Below are positions 24,866 to 33,189 of a DNA stretch of 64,000 bases, in pieces. This stretch comes from Pampinifervens sp037481935 (GTDB taxonomy: Bacteria > Aquificota > Aquificia > Aquificales > Aquificaceae). The stretch spans positions 1 to 64,000 of the forward strand of contig NZ_JBJXCT010000008.1 of assembly GCF_046159715.1 (NCBI RefSeq). Reading direction: 5' to 3'. The notes beneath the pieces are model-generated. The model worked only from the letters and a program-made list of their open reading frames with translations, was not told the origin of the DNA and made no database searches. Position 1 is the stretch's first letter. Every line of letters begins with the position of its first letter. The position numbers and the translations under genes were made by a program.

Positions 24866-26186
24866 TATTTATAATTATATCCTCGTTTACGAGCCTTGCC
24901 CATTCCTGCATGACCCCTATAGCCCTCTCTGCGAGCATATTTTTCCTTTCCTGCCTGTCTTTTACCTTCGCATCCAGCGGAGGCAGAAGTCCCAGCACGG
25001 GCGACATGGGCTGAAGCCTGCCATCCTTACCAGTTATGTATCTCACCAGTGAGCCAAGCATGGTCTCCTCTGGGGGAACTACAAGGGGTTTGCCCTTTGC
25101 GAGCCTTCCTGCGTTTATGCCAGCCAATATGCCCGTGGCTGCGGAGGCCACATAGCCTTCCACGCCCGTTATCTGCCCAGCAAAGAAGATGTTTTCGTGC
25201 TTTCTCATGTTGAGGAAAGGTGTCAGAACTCTGTTGGACTGGATAAAGGTGTTGCGGTGCATGGAACCCAGCTTTACAAAGACTGCATTTCTCAGACAGG
25301 GTATGAGCCTGAGGACCCTTTTCTGCTCTGAGTAGGTCATGCGGGTCTGAAAGCCCACCAGAGACAGAAGAGTCCCCTCTCTGTTTTCCTTTCTTAGCTG
25401 AACCACTGCAAAGGGCTGCCTCCCCGTTCTGGGGTCCACAAGCCCCACGGGCTTCATGGGTCCAAAAAGAAGCGTTTTGTAGCCCCTTTCTGCCAGCTCC
25501 TCTATGGGCATACAGCCTTCAAAGTAGACGAGGTTTTCAAAGTCCTTTGGCTGAACCTTTTCAGCCCTGAGAAGCTCCTCGTAAAAAACCCTGTATTCTT
25601 CTTCCGTAAGGGTGCAGTTAAAGTAGTCATCACCTCCCTTTCCATAGCGAGAAGCCCAGAAGCCCTTAGAAAAGTCCACGCTCTCCGCCTCCACTACGGG
25701 AGCGATAGCATCGTAAAAGTAAAGGTAATCAAAGCCCACGAGCTCTCTTATGTCCTCCGCAAGGGCTTCTGAGGTGAGGGGTCCAGAGGAAACTATGACG
25801 ATTCTGTCCCTGGGGACCTTTTTCACCTCTTCCCTTATGAGCCTTATGTTGGGATGCTCTAATATTCTGCGTGTTATGTATTCTGAAAAGACCTCCCTGT
25901 CCACCGCCATGGCTGTCCCCGCAGGCACGTAGGCCTCCTTTGCAGCTTCCACCACCAGAGAGCCAAGAAGCTCCATCTCAGCCTTCAAAAGCCCTGCACC
26001 CGATGTGAGCTCCATACTGCCAAGAGTGTTGCTACATACAAGCTCTGCAAACCTTCCCGTTCTGTGGGCGGGCGTTCCCTTTACTGGTCTCATCTCATAC
26101 AGAAGGACTTTAACACCCATGCTTGCAAGCCTGAAACTTGCCTCTGAACCAGCAAGACCTCCACCTACTACTACGACTTCCTCCAT
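24843..26186 (-). CDS. trmFO: Folate-dependent tRNA U54 methyltransferase TrmFO
   Basis: A 447-residue FAD enzyme that makes ribothymidine-54 in tRNA using methylenetetrahydrofolate. FAD motif V-V-G-G-G-L-A-G-S-E-A near residue 6; R-P-V-K-G-T-P-A-H and C-S-N-T-L-G-S near 40-57; P-A-G-T-A-M-A-V-D-R near 90; G-C-M-P-I-E-E-L-A near 220 (catalytic Cys); T-G-V-E-G-Y-V-A-S-A-A-T-G near 345. The last eight codons lie inside the SRP RNA gene. Diverges from glmS across 18 bases. Confidence 0.95.
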   Translation of the reverse strand: MEEVVVVGGGLAGSEASFRLASMGVKVLLYEMRPVKGTPAHRTGRFAELVCSNTLGSMELTSGAGLLKAEMELLGSLVVEAAKEAYVPAGTAMAVDREVFSEYITRRILEHPNIRLIREEVKKVPRDRIVIVSSGPLTSEALAEDIRELVGFDYLYFYDAIAPVVEAESVDFSKGFWASRYGKGGDDYFNCTLTEEEYRVFYEELLRAEKVQPKDFENLVYFEGCMPIEELAERGYKTLLFGPMKPVGLVDPRTGRQPFAVVQLRKENREGTLLSLVGFQTRMTYSEQKRVLRLIPCLRNAVFVKLGSMHRNTFIQSNRVLTPFLNMRKHENIFFAGQITGVEGYVASAATGILAGINAGRLAKGKPLVVPPEETMLGSLVRYITGKDGRLQPMSPVLGLLPPLDAKVKDRQERKNMLAERAIGVMQEWARLVNEDIIINSPATGQG

Positions 26187-26191
26187 AGCCT

Positions 26192-26197
26192 TATAAT
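26192..26197 (+). promoter_or_regulatory. -10 box of glmS directly before the start codon
   Basis: TATAAT ends seven bases before ATG 26205, with no ribosome site between. The predicted transcript begins at the ATG (leaderless). Confidence 0.55.
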
Positions 26198-26204
26198 TTT
26201 AGGC

Positions 26205-27983
26205 ATGTGTGGGATAGTGGGCTACACAGGTTCAAACCCGGCGCTTCTCGTGCTTCTGCAGGGACTTGAAAGGCTTGAATACAGAGGCTACGACTCTGCT
26301 GGCATTGCCCTGATAGAGAACGGCGGGCTCTACGTGGAGAAGAAGGTGGGTAAGATAAGAGAGCTTGTCAGAAGCCTGTGGGGAAAAGAGCTAAAAGCCA
26401 CTGCGGGCATAGGTCATACTCGTTGGGCAACTCACGGGGAGGTGTGCGAGCTCAACGCCCATCCCCACGTGGACAGCAAGGGTGAGTTTGCGGTAGTTCA
26501 TAACGGTATAGTGGAAAACTACAGAGAGCTCAGGGAAGAGCTCCAGAGGCAAGGCGTAGATTACAAATCCCAGACGGACACAGAAGCCATAGTTCATCTT
26601 ATCTCTCTGAATTATGAGGGCGACCTGCTCAGGGCTGTCCTGAAAGCTATAAAAAGGCTGAAGGGGGCTTACGCCTTTGCGGTAATAAGCACGAGAGAAC
26701 CCGGCAGGATAGTGGCGGTAAGATACGGAAGCCCGCTAGTGGTGGGAATAGGTAAAGGAGAAAACTTCATAGCCTCAGACATTCCAGCGCTTTTGCCCTT
26801 CACAAGAGATGTGATACCCCTTAACGACGGTGAGGTGGTGGACCTAAGACCGGATGGCTTTTTCATATACGACTTTGAGGGCAACCTCCTGACAAAGGAG
26901 ATAATGCACGTTCCTTGGGATGTGCTGTCTGCGGAGAAGGGGGGCTTCAAGCACTTTATGCTAAAGGAGATATTTGAACAGCCCAGAACCCTGGGAGACA
27001 CCATAAGGGGCTACATATCAAGAAGCTACGAACTGCCCATAAACCTCAGAGACTACAGGAGAGTTCTGGTGGTTGCCTGCGGAACCTCTTACCACGCCGG
27101 ACTTGTAGGCAAATACTGGATTGAGAAATACGCAGGAGTGCCCGTTGAGCTGGTGTATGCCTCAGAGCTGAGATACTCAGACAGCCCTGTGGGAGAGGGA
27201 GACCTTCTTATTGCCATCTCCCAGTCGGGAGAGACCGCAGACACCCGCTTTTCTTCCCTTGCCATGAAGGAAAAGGGTGCAACCCTTCTCTCTATAGTAA
27301 ACGTGATAGGCAGTGCCCTTGATAGGGAGTCTGACTATAGCCTGTATACTCACGCAGGACCGGAGATAGGGGTTGCAGCAACAAAAACCTTTACCGCGCA
27401 GCTCGCCGTCCTGTATGCACTTGCGGTCAGCCATTCAGAAAAGAGAGAGAAGCTCATGGAAAACCTCCTCAAAGTGCCCCACCTTGTGGAGGAGATACTT
27501 TCAGACTCAGAAAAGGTCAGAGAAACAGCCCTCAAGTATGCGGACTACAAGAATGCCATATACCTGGGCAGGTATCTCAGCTATCCCATCGCCCTTGAAG
27601 GAGCTCTCAAGCTCAAGGAGATATCCTACATACATGCGGAAGGCTACCCAGCAGGAGAGATGAAGCACGGACCCATAGCACTCATAGACGAACGCATGCC
27701 TGTGGTTGCCATAGCTCCAAGAGACAGGGTATACGAGAAGACCATCTCCAACATAGAGGAGGTTCTGGCAAGAAAGGGCAGAGTCATAGGGGTAGGCTTT
27801 GGGGGAGATACAAAGCTAAAAGAGCTCTGCGAGAGCCTGCTGGAGGTGCCGGCAGTGGAAGGGGACTTTACACCCTTCCTCACCGTAATTCCCCTTCAGC
27901 TTTTTGCCTACTACATAGCAGACTATCTTGGGCTTGATGTGGATCAGCCCAGAAACCTTGCAAAGACGGTCACTGTGGAGTGA
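26205..27983 (+). CDS. glmS: Glutamine-fructose-6-phosphate aminotransferase
   Basis: A 592-residue enzyme making glucosamine-6-phosphate for peptidoglycan and LPS. The N-terminal Ntn domain begins M-C-G-I-V-G-Y with the nucleophile Cys after Met removal; H-T-R-W-A-T-H-G near residue 70 and H-N-G-I-V-E-N-Y near 97. Two SIS domains follow (A-C-G-T-S-Y-H-A-G near 290; S-Q-S-G-E-T-A-D-T near 340), ending L-A-K-T-V-T-V-E. No glmS ribozyme is possible: there is no leader. The 3' end overlaps the argF end by 14 bases. Confidence 0.97.
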   Translation: MCGIVGYTGSNPALLVLLQGLERLEYRGYDSAGIALIENGGLYVEKKVGKIRELVRSLWGKELKATAGIGHTRWATHGEVCELNAHPHVDSKGEFAVVHNGIVENYRELREELQRQGVDYKSQTDTEAIVHLISLNYEGDLLRAVLKAIKRLKGAYAFAVISTREPGRIVAVRYGSPLVVGIGKGENFIASDIPALLPFTRDVIPLNDGEVVDLRPDGFFIYDFEGNLLTKEIMHVPWDVLSAEKGGFKHFMLKEIFEQPRTLGDTIRGYISRSYELPINLRDYRRVLVVACGTSYHAGLVGKYWIEKYAGVPVELVYASELRYSDSPVGEGDLLIAISQSGETADTRFSSLAMKEKGATLLSIVNVIGSALDRESDYSLYTHAGPEIGVAATKTFTAQLAVLYALAVSHSEKREKLMENLLKVPHLVEEILSDSEKVRETALKYADYKNAIYLGRYLSYPIALEGALKLKEISYIHAEGYPAGEMKHGPIALIDERMPVVAIAPRDRVYEKTISNIEEVLARKGRVIGVGFGGDTKLKELCESLLEVPAVEGDFTPFLTVIPLQLFAYYIADYLGLDVDQPRNLAKTVTVE

Positions 27984-28887
27984 AGAGAAACTTCAGAAGC
28001 GCCTTCTGAGTGTGTAATCTGTTTTCTGCCTGTGTGAAGATAAAGTCAGCATAAGCCTCAAAGAGCTCTTCTGTAATCTCCTCTCCCTTTCTTGCGGGCA
28101 GACAGTGCATTACTTTCACATCGGGTCTTGCGTAGGAGAGGAGCTGGGCGTTTACCTGATAAGGTCTTAGAGCCTGGAGCTTTTCCTCCTTTCTGTCCTG
28201 GTTCATACTCACCCACACGTCTGTGTAGACCACATGGGCATCCTTCACTGCTTCCATAGGATTGGTTGTCAGGTATATGCTTCCCCCTGTTATCCTGCAG
28301 AGGTCTTCACCAGCCTGATAGTATAGACTGCTGGGCTCATAACCCTCAGGCGTTGCCACGAAGAGTTTCAGACCAAAAAGTCCTGCACCCACCAGCCATG
28401 TGTTGCATACGTTGTTTCCATCTCCCACGTAGGCTATCTTTATACTCTGCATGTCTTCCCCAAAGGTCTCATAAAGGGTAAATATATCACTCAGTATCTG
28501 GCAGGGATGTGCCATGTCTGTGAGGGCATTTATGACGGGCACCTCTGAATGTCTGGCAAACTCCTCCAGCTTTTTGTGAGAGTCAGTCCTTATCACAACT
28601 CCATCCAGATACCTTGAAAGGGTTCTTGCAGTATCCCTCAGGTCCTCACCCCTTGAAACCTGAAGGCTCTCCTCATGGAGGAATATGGAGTTTCCACCAA
28701 GCTGTGCTATGGCTACTTCAAAGGAGACCCTGGTCCTTGTAGAGGGCTTAGTAAAGTAGAGGGCTATGTTCCTTCCCTGGAGATATTTTTCTCTGTCAAA
28801 CCCCCTCTTTATGTTAAGAGCATCCTGAAGTATGCTCCACCCTTCCTCAGGACTTATCTCCCAGAGGTCCACAAAGTTCCTTTTCAT
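27970..28887 (-). CDS. argF: Ornithine carbamoyltransferase
   Basis: Start at ATG 28887 (TAGGTGAG site), giving M-K-R-N-F-V-D and 305 residues, the family's usual length; longer frames upstream would cover the transglycosylase end. Carbamoyl-phosphate motif K-P-S-T-R-T-R near residue 48, H-P-C-Q near 130, and the ornithine loop H-C-L-P-A-R near 265. Arginine biosynthesis, cytoplasm. Five bases after the transglycosylase gene. Confidence 0.95.
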   Translation of the reverse strand: MKRNFVDLWEISPEEGWSILQDALNIKRGFDREKYLQGRNIALYFTKPSTRTRVSFEVAIAQLGGNSIFLHEESLQVSRGEDLRDTARTLSRYLDGVVIRTDSHKKLEEFARHSEVPVINALTDMAHPCQILSDIFTLYETFGEDMQSIKIAYVGDGNNVCNTWLVGAGLFGLKLFVATPEGYEPSSLYYQAGEDLCRITGGSIYLTTNPMEAVKDAHVVYTDVWVSMNQDRKEEKLQALRPYQVNAQLLSYARPDVKVMHCLPARKGEEITEELFEAYADFIFTQAENRLHTQKALLKFLFTPQ

Positions 28888-28892
28888 CTCAC

Positions 28893-29312
28893 CTATTTTA
28901 ACATAGTGTAGTATTTTTTGTAATTCCTGAAAACCCTCTCCACATAGGCACCGTGCCCCTTCGCCTTGCTTCCCTTGTTGTAGCAGTCCACTGCTAGGGA
29001 GATGTTGGAATGGATATCCATACACCTTCTTAGCACCATGGCACCGAAGTGAATGTTGTAGCAGGGTTCAAAAATCCACTCTCTGGGTATCCTGTATCTC
29101 TCAAGCCAGAAGGAGTTTATCTGCATGATGCCGTAATCTCTCGTCCCGTTTGTGTTTACATTTATAGCCCTCGGATTGAAGTTGCTCTCCGCACTGGCTA
29201 TAGATATAAGAAGCACGGGGTCAAGGCCATACCTTTTGCCCGCATCAAAAAAGCAGTGGAAGAAGGCAAAGGAGCTGGAGGACAACAGAAGCAGAAAGAC
29301 CAGAAGTAGCAT
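28893..29312 (-). CDS. Secreted lytic transglycosylase (SLT/IagB-like)
   Basis: I place the start at ATG 29312, giving 139 residues with a signal peptide (M-L-L-L-V-F-L-L-L-L-S-S-S-S-F-A-F). The SLT domain shows the catalytic glutamate in S-A-E-S-N-F-N-P-R-A, then D-Y-G-I-M-Q-I-N and the closing V-D-C-Y-N-K-G. Four cysteines suggest disulfides. Small IagB-like enzymes often open the wall for pili or secretion machines, but none is nearby. Divergent from the ccsB-like gene with a 34-base gap. Confidence 0.85.
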   Translation of the reverse strand: MLLLVFLLLLSSSSFAFFHCFFDAGKRYGLDPVLLISIASAESNFNPRAINVNTNGTRDYGIMQINSFWLERYRIPREWIFEPCYNIHFGAMVLRRCMDIHSNISLAVDCYNKGSKAKGHGAYVERVFRNYKKYYTMLK

Positions 29313-29346
29313 ATAATAATCATACAATTTTGTGGAGGTTAAAAAA

Positions 29347-30381
29347 ATGGAAAAAAACTGGAATGTGGGCACTGTTTACCTCAACGACAAAACGAGAATA
29401 ATAGTAATGGGTATAACCGGAAGAGAAGCTTCTCAGGTGGTGGCGGAGTCTGAAGCCCTCTACCCGGGCTTTGTGGTGGCGGGCGTCACTCCCGGTAAGG
29501 GTGGCTCTGAGGTGGCGGGCAAGCCCGTATACAACACAGTAAGAGAGGCTCTGCATAGGCATCCGGAGATAAACACAGGCATAGTATACGTGCCGCCAGC
29601 TTCTGTCAAGGACGCAGTAATAGAGCTGGTTGATGCGGGCATAAGGGTCATATTCATAATTACCGAGCACGTGCCCATAAGGGATACGGTGTATTTCTAC
29701 CACTACGCTAAGGAGAGGGGAACAATCATAGTGGGTCCCACATCCCTTGGTTGTATGATCCCTTGGGTTCCTGCAAGAATCGGAGCCATAGGTGGCAAAA
29801 ACCCTTCCATAGCCTATGAGAAGGGTGGTCTTGTGATACTCTCAAAATCCGGAGGTCTGACCACAACCACTGCCGAGATGTTCAAGCGCAGGGGATGGGG
29901 AGTTTACATGGCTCTTGCTCTGGGTGGAGATGTCATATCCTGCACCACCTTTGCGGACGCCCTTGAGAACATAGCGGATGACCCCAACGTTAAAGGTGTA
30001 ATAATTCAGGGTGAGGTGGGAGGTTCCTACGAGGAGCAGGCGGCAGAGACCATACTGAGGCTCTGGAAAGAGGGCAGGTGGAACAAGCCCGTCGCAGCCT
30101 TTGTGGCAGGGAGGTTTCAGGAAAAGCTGGAAGGTGTTTCCTTTGGACACGCAGGTGCCATAGTGGAAAGGGGCAAGGGCAAGGCTACTGATAAGATAAG
30201 GGCTTTCAACGAGGTGGGCAAGATAACAGGGCTTGTAAAGGTGGCGGAGTTCTACCACGACCTTGTGCACTGCATAGAGGAGCTGGGGGTTCCCAGAGAC
30301 TTTGAGGACACAACGCCAGAGGGAAGGGTAAAGCCACTGTATTCTACCATTGATGAGGAAACATGTCAGTTTAGAGGGTGA
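29347..30381 (+). CDS. ccsB: SucD-like CoA ligase subunit, probably citryl-CoA synthetase small subunit
   Basis: Start at ATG 29347, eight bases after a GGAGG site. 344 residues. CoA-binding Rossmann domain (I-V-M-G-I-T-G-R-E-A near residue 20, V-T-P-G-K-G-G near 50, V-Y-V-P-P near 82) and ligase domain with the phospho-histidine loop (V-S-F-G-H-A-G-A near 263). Succinyl-CoA synthetase alpha is usually ~290-305 residues; CcsB of Hydrogenobacter is ~36 kDa, matching this one. It acts with CcsA to activate citrate before citryl-CoA lyase. ccsA is not next door. A role as SucD cannot be excluded. Confidence 0.7.
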   Translation: MEKNWNVGTVYLNDKTRIIVMGITGREASQVVAESEALYPGFVVAGVTPGKGGSEVAGKPVYNTVREALHRHPEINTGIVYVPPASVKDAVIELVDAGIRVIFIITEHVPIRDTVYFYHYAKERGTIIVGPTSLGCMIPWVPARIGAIGGKNPSIAYEKGGLVILSKSGGLTTTTAEMFKRRGWGVYMALALGGDVISCTTFADALENIADDPNVKGVIIQGEVGGSYEEQAAETILRLWKEGRWNKPVAAFVAGRFQEKLEGVSFGHAGAIVERGKGKATDKIRAFNEVGKITGLVKVAEFYHDLVHCIEELGVPRDFEDTTPEGRVKPLYSTIDEETCQFRG

Positions 30382-30457
30382 GTCCTTCGTGAAATTTTCG
30401 TGAAGGGGATTGCCTAGACTCCAACCTCCATTAGATTAAACTTTAGGAGGTGTAACC
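30382..30457. other. Intergenic with an 8-bp direct repeat, before the secreted-protein gene
   Basis: TTCGTGAA occurs twice three bases apart (about 30390-30408), flanked by CCTTC/GAAGG arms that can form a hairpin; it may end the ccsB-like transcript. An AGGAGGTG site sits just before ATG 30458. Confidence 0.4.
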
Positions 30458-31327
30458 ATGAGAAAGTTATTTTACGCATTAGTTATGGTATTAGCCTATG
30501 TATTTGGGGGTGCTGTTTATGCTGCATCTGTTGAGCCCATAGTTGTGCCAGACTGGAAATCTGGTAACGCAGGCTTTGAGTGTCAGCAGGCAACCGCATA
30601 TACTGGTATACCTTACGTGTATTCATATAAGATTGACCCTCCAGCTAACGGCACATACACTGCTACTTTTCCCGACAGTCATTCAAACAACATAACCATT
30701 TCCAACTATAGCGGAACAGGTTTTGACTGGTCTGCCTCTCCAAACTCAATAGGCGCAGTTATAGTAAAGGGTGGTACTTATGCAAACATCTACAAATATG
30801 ACCCGCAAGTATTCTATGACACAAACCTCATGTCTCCTATAAATCCGAGAACTGGCAGACCCTTTGAAATAAGCCACATAACCTTTTGCTGGAACCCTAT
30901 GCCAAGAGCCTGCTATCAGATAGAAACAGCCTGGGCTCAGGGGACAAGGTACGTTACAAAAGGCAACTGGGCAATGTATGTATACTATACTGGTGGAACT
31001 CAGACATACAATCTCCTTGCAGCACAGACCATTAACGTGGGGACTGTAACCATATCACCCTCAGCTTCTGCGGGTTATGTGGACATAAGGATACAGCTCA
31101 ACGCTGGTGTCTATTTTGCCTATGGTGATGAGTATGGTGGTCTATGGAATGAAAGCCTCCACATACAAGGCTATAGCACCACTCCTCCCGCAAGAAACCC
31201 AGCTCCGGGTCAGTTTGAGTTCAAATACAACGCAACAGGCCAGTCCTGGACTGCGACAGTACCTTACTATCCATACTACGGCATACACTTGAAGGTGGCA
31301 ATACAGATACCCTGCCCCATGCCCTGA
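30458..31327 (+). CDS. Secreted beta-rich protein, unknown function
   Basis: 289 residues with a signal peptide (L-V-M-V-L-A-Y-V-F-G-G-A-V-Y-A-A). The mature part is rich in Tyr, Asn, Thr, Gly and Pro, mostly beta, with four cysteines and motifs such as I-S-H-I-T-F-C-W-N near residue 145. Composition and codon use are AT-richer than its neighbours, as for the next gene, suggesting transfer. A strong AGGAGGTG site fixes the start. It may be a cell-surface or secreted adhesin-like protein; I do not recognise the family. Confidence 0.65.
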   Translation: MRKLFYALVMVLAYVFGGAVYAASVEPIVVPDWKSGNAGFECQQATAYTGIPYVYSYKIDPPANGTYTATFPDSHSNNITISNYSGTGFDWSASPNSIGAVIVKGGTYANIYKYDPQVFYDTNLMSPINPRTGRPFEISHITFCWNPMPRACYQIETAWAQGTRYVTKGNWAMYVYYTGGTQTYNLLAAQTINVGTVTISPSASAGYVDIRIQLNAGVYFAYGDEYGGLWNESLHIQGYSTTPPARNPAPGQFEFKYNATGQSWTATVPYYPYYGIHLKVAIQIPCPMP

Positions 31328-31341
31328 AATATCTAGTCGAG

Positions 31342-31364
31342 CCCGCCGTTGAGGCGGGTCCTTT
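31342..31364 (+). terminator. Hairpin between two convergent secreted-protein genes
   Basis: CCCGCC (31342-31347) pairs with GGCGGG (31353-31358) over a GTTGA loop, followed by TCCTTTC. Weak T-tract; probably ends the plus-strand gene. Confidence 0.55.
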
Positions 31365-32200
31365 CATCTTACACAGAGTCTTTGAGGTGCGGATGAAATA
31401 TCAGAAGCTATCAGGGAGGTGTAAGCTGAAGGATCCTGACGCACCCTGACCATATAACACATGTCTCTCTGTAGGTGCTGCAAACACTGCTGTCCGGAGT
31501 AAAAGGTATGGTTTATACTGCAGGTAGTGCTCTGATTTAAGCTAACTGTATAAGTGCGACTCATCCAGGAACCTGTAAAACTGTCATTTCCCATGCTATT
31601 GACCGTCAGAAAAAGAACAAAACCCCTATTACCCACCTCCGCAGGAGTGAGGGGTTTCATAAGAAGGTCAGTAACAGTCCATGGACTTGTATTCTGATTT
31701 ATCTGAAATTGTTTGAGGTCAAAATCCACAGCAAACTTTCCCACTGAAAAAGGCTGAACTATGCCGTTAAACCTTATGTGGCATTTATTATCAGCGTGGC
31801 AGTAAACGGTGTTAGGTTTATTTGTCTGGCTTATTGAATTAAACTGTGCAGGGTTATTATCTACACTGAGATTCTTGTCAAGTATCACTTCAAGCCTGTT
31901 GTATGTGCCCTGTGGTATATCCCCTGTGTTCAGGTATTGCATGACGTTCTCAAGCCTCTTCAGGTCAATTTCCACGCCTTGCTGGTTTGTAAACAGGTTT
32001 ATCTTGCTCTGGCATGCGTTGTCTGAGCAGAGGTTGATTTCATAAATCCTGACAATCACCGATTGATAGGTATTCTCCTGAGCGTCTGTAATGTAGAGGT
32101 CAGCTCTAATGGTGGGCGAACCTCCCCCACCCCCACCACATGAGGATATAAGACTGTACGAAGCAAAGGAAACAAAAGCTTTCAGCCACAAACCTTTCAT
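31364..32200 (-). CDS. DUF4382-like lipoprotein
   Basis: 278 residues with a lipoprotein signal ending I-S-S-C-G-G-G-G-G-G (Cys21). After the Gly run, the start of the mature domain (A-D-L-Y-I-T-D-A-Q-E-N-T-Y-Q-S-V) and V-R-I-Y-E-I-N-L fit the DUF4382 pattern of surface lipoproteins with a beta-sandwich fold (I-T-D-A-P type). Six cysteines. Asn/Gln/Ser-rich and AT-richer than nearby metabolic genes. Function unknown. Confidence 0.68.
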   Translation of the reverse strand: MKGLWLKAFVSFASYSLISSCGGGGGGSPTIRADLYITDAQENTYQSVIVRIYEINLCSDNACQSKINLFTNQQGVEIDLKRLENVMQYLNTGDIPQGTYNRLEVILDKNLSVDNNPAQFNSISQTNKPNTVYCHADNKCHIRFNGIVQPFSVGKFAVDFDLKQFQINQNTSPWTVTDLLMKPLTPAEVGNRGFVLFLTVNSMGNDSFTGSWMSRTYTVSLNQSTTCSINHTFYSGQQCLQHLQRDMCYMVRVRQDPSAYTSLIASDISSAPQRLCVR

Positions 32201-32251
32201 TTTAACCCTCCTCTAATGAGTGTTTTAATCTACGCTCTAAATCTGAAATCT

Positions 32252-32347
32252 TTATGAAATCCTCCTCCTCAACATTCTGAAAGCCATCCCACTCAAAAAA
32301 AGCACGGTTATTAGACCTATAAAAGCCAGAATAAGAATATACTTCAC
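32252..32347 (-). CDS. Small single-pass membrane protein (31 residues)
   Basis: GTG start at 32347 overlaps the fumarase stop (GTGA), with GAGATAGAG upstream. It encodes M-K-Y-I-L-I-L-A-F-I-G-L-I-T-V-L-F-L-S-G followed by M-A-F-R-M-L-R-R-R-I-S: one hydrophobic helix and an Arg-rich tail. Coding status is inferred from the coupling and the clean helix-plus-basic pattern only. Confidence 0.42.
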   Translation of the reverse strand: MKYILILAFIGLITVLFLSGMAFRMLRRRIS

Positions 32348-33189
32348 AGCTCTATCTCTGCGTGCCTGCTTGCGTGGCACTGGATGTTGACTGCCACCGG
32401 TAGGGAGGCTATATGGCAGGGGTAGAGTTCCACCTTTACATCCACCGCAGTAACCGTTCCACCAAAGCCCATGGGTCCCCAGCCTATCTTATTAATCTCC
32501 TCTATGAGTTCCTCTTCTATCCTTCTTGCCACCGGGTCTGAGCTCCTTTCTCCCACCGGTCTTAAAAGTGCCTTCTTTGCCAGAAGGGCACAGTATTCAA
32601 AAGTGCCCCCTATACCAATACCCACGGTGAAGGGTGGGCAGGCGTTGGGTCCCGCCAGTTTGACCGTCTCAAGAACAAACCTCTTTACGCCCTCCCAGCC
32701 GTCGGCGGGCTTTAGCATGGCGAGCCTTGAGGTGTTTTCCGAGCCTGCACCCTTTGGTGCAAAGGTGAGCTTTAGCCTGTCTCCCGGCACAACCCTGTAA
32801 TGAATTACCGCAGGCGTGTTGTCCCTTGTGTTCTTCCTTTCAAAAACGGGGTCGTAGACCATGGAAGCCCTGAGATACCCCTCTGTGTAAGCCTTTCTTA
32901 CTCCTTCGTTTATGGCGTCCTCAAGAGAGCCACCCACCACATGCACCTCCTGTCCAAGTTCTACAAAGACCACTGCCACACCCGTATCCTGACAGTAAGC
33001 TGCTTGCTCTTCCCTGGCAGCCCTTATGTTGAGGAGAATCTGCTGAAGGACCTCACGCCCCAGCTCAGACTCTTCCCTCCTGAGTGCGGACTGGTAGGCG
33101 AGCTCCACATCTTCAGGAAGCTCATAGTTTGCCTTTATGGCAATACGCCTGACAGCTTCAACTATCTGCTCATAGTGCACTTCTCGCAT
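32344..33189 (-). CDS. Fumarate hydratase class I, alpha (N-terminal) subunit
   Basis: 281 residues, the two-subunit Fe-S fumarase (TtdA/FumA N-part). Iron-sulfur ligands: A-A-Y-C-Q-D-T-G near residue 66, G-P-N-A-C-P-P-F-T-V-G near 180 and L-P-V-A-V-N-I-Q-C near 268. In the reductive TCA cycle it hydrates fumarate/dehydrates malate. The beta subunit is not adjacent, so it lies elsewhere. It overlaps the end of mdh by 20 bases, so both are on one transcript. Confidence 0.93.
   Translation of the reverse strand: MREVHYEQIVEAVRRIAIKANYELPEDVELAYQSALRREESELGREVLQQILLNIRAAREEQAAYCQDTGVAVVFVELGQEVHVVGGSLEDAINEGVRKAYTEGYLRASMVYDPVFERKNTRDNTPAVIHYRVVPGDRLKLTFAPKGAGSENTSRLAMLKPADGWEGVKRFVLETVKLAGPNACPPFTVGIGIGGTFEYCALLAKKALLRPVGERSSDPVARRIEEELIEEINKIGWGPMGFGGTVTAVDVKVELYPCHIASLPVAVNIQCHASRHAEIEL

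Noticed and set aside
26187..26204. glmS ribozyme or leader riboswitch
   Set aside because: Only 18 bases separate trmFO and glmS, too short for any such element.
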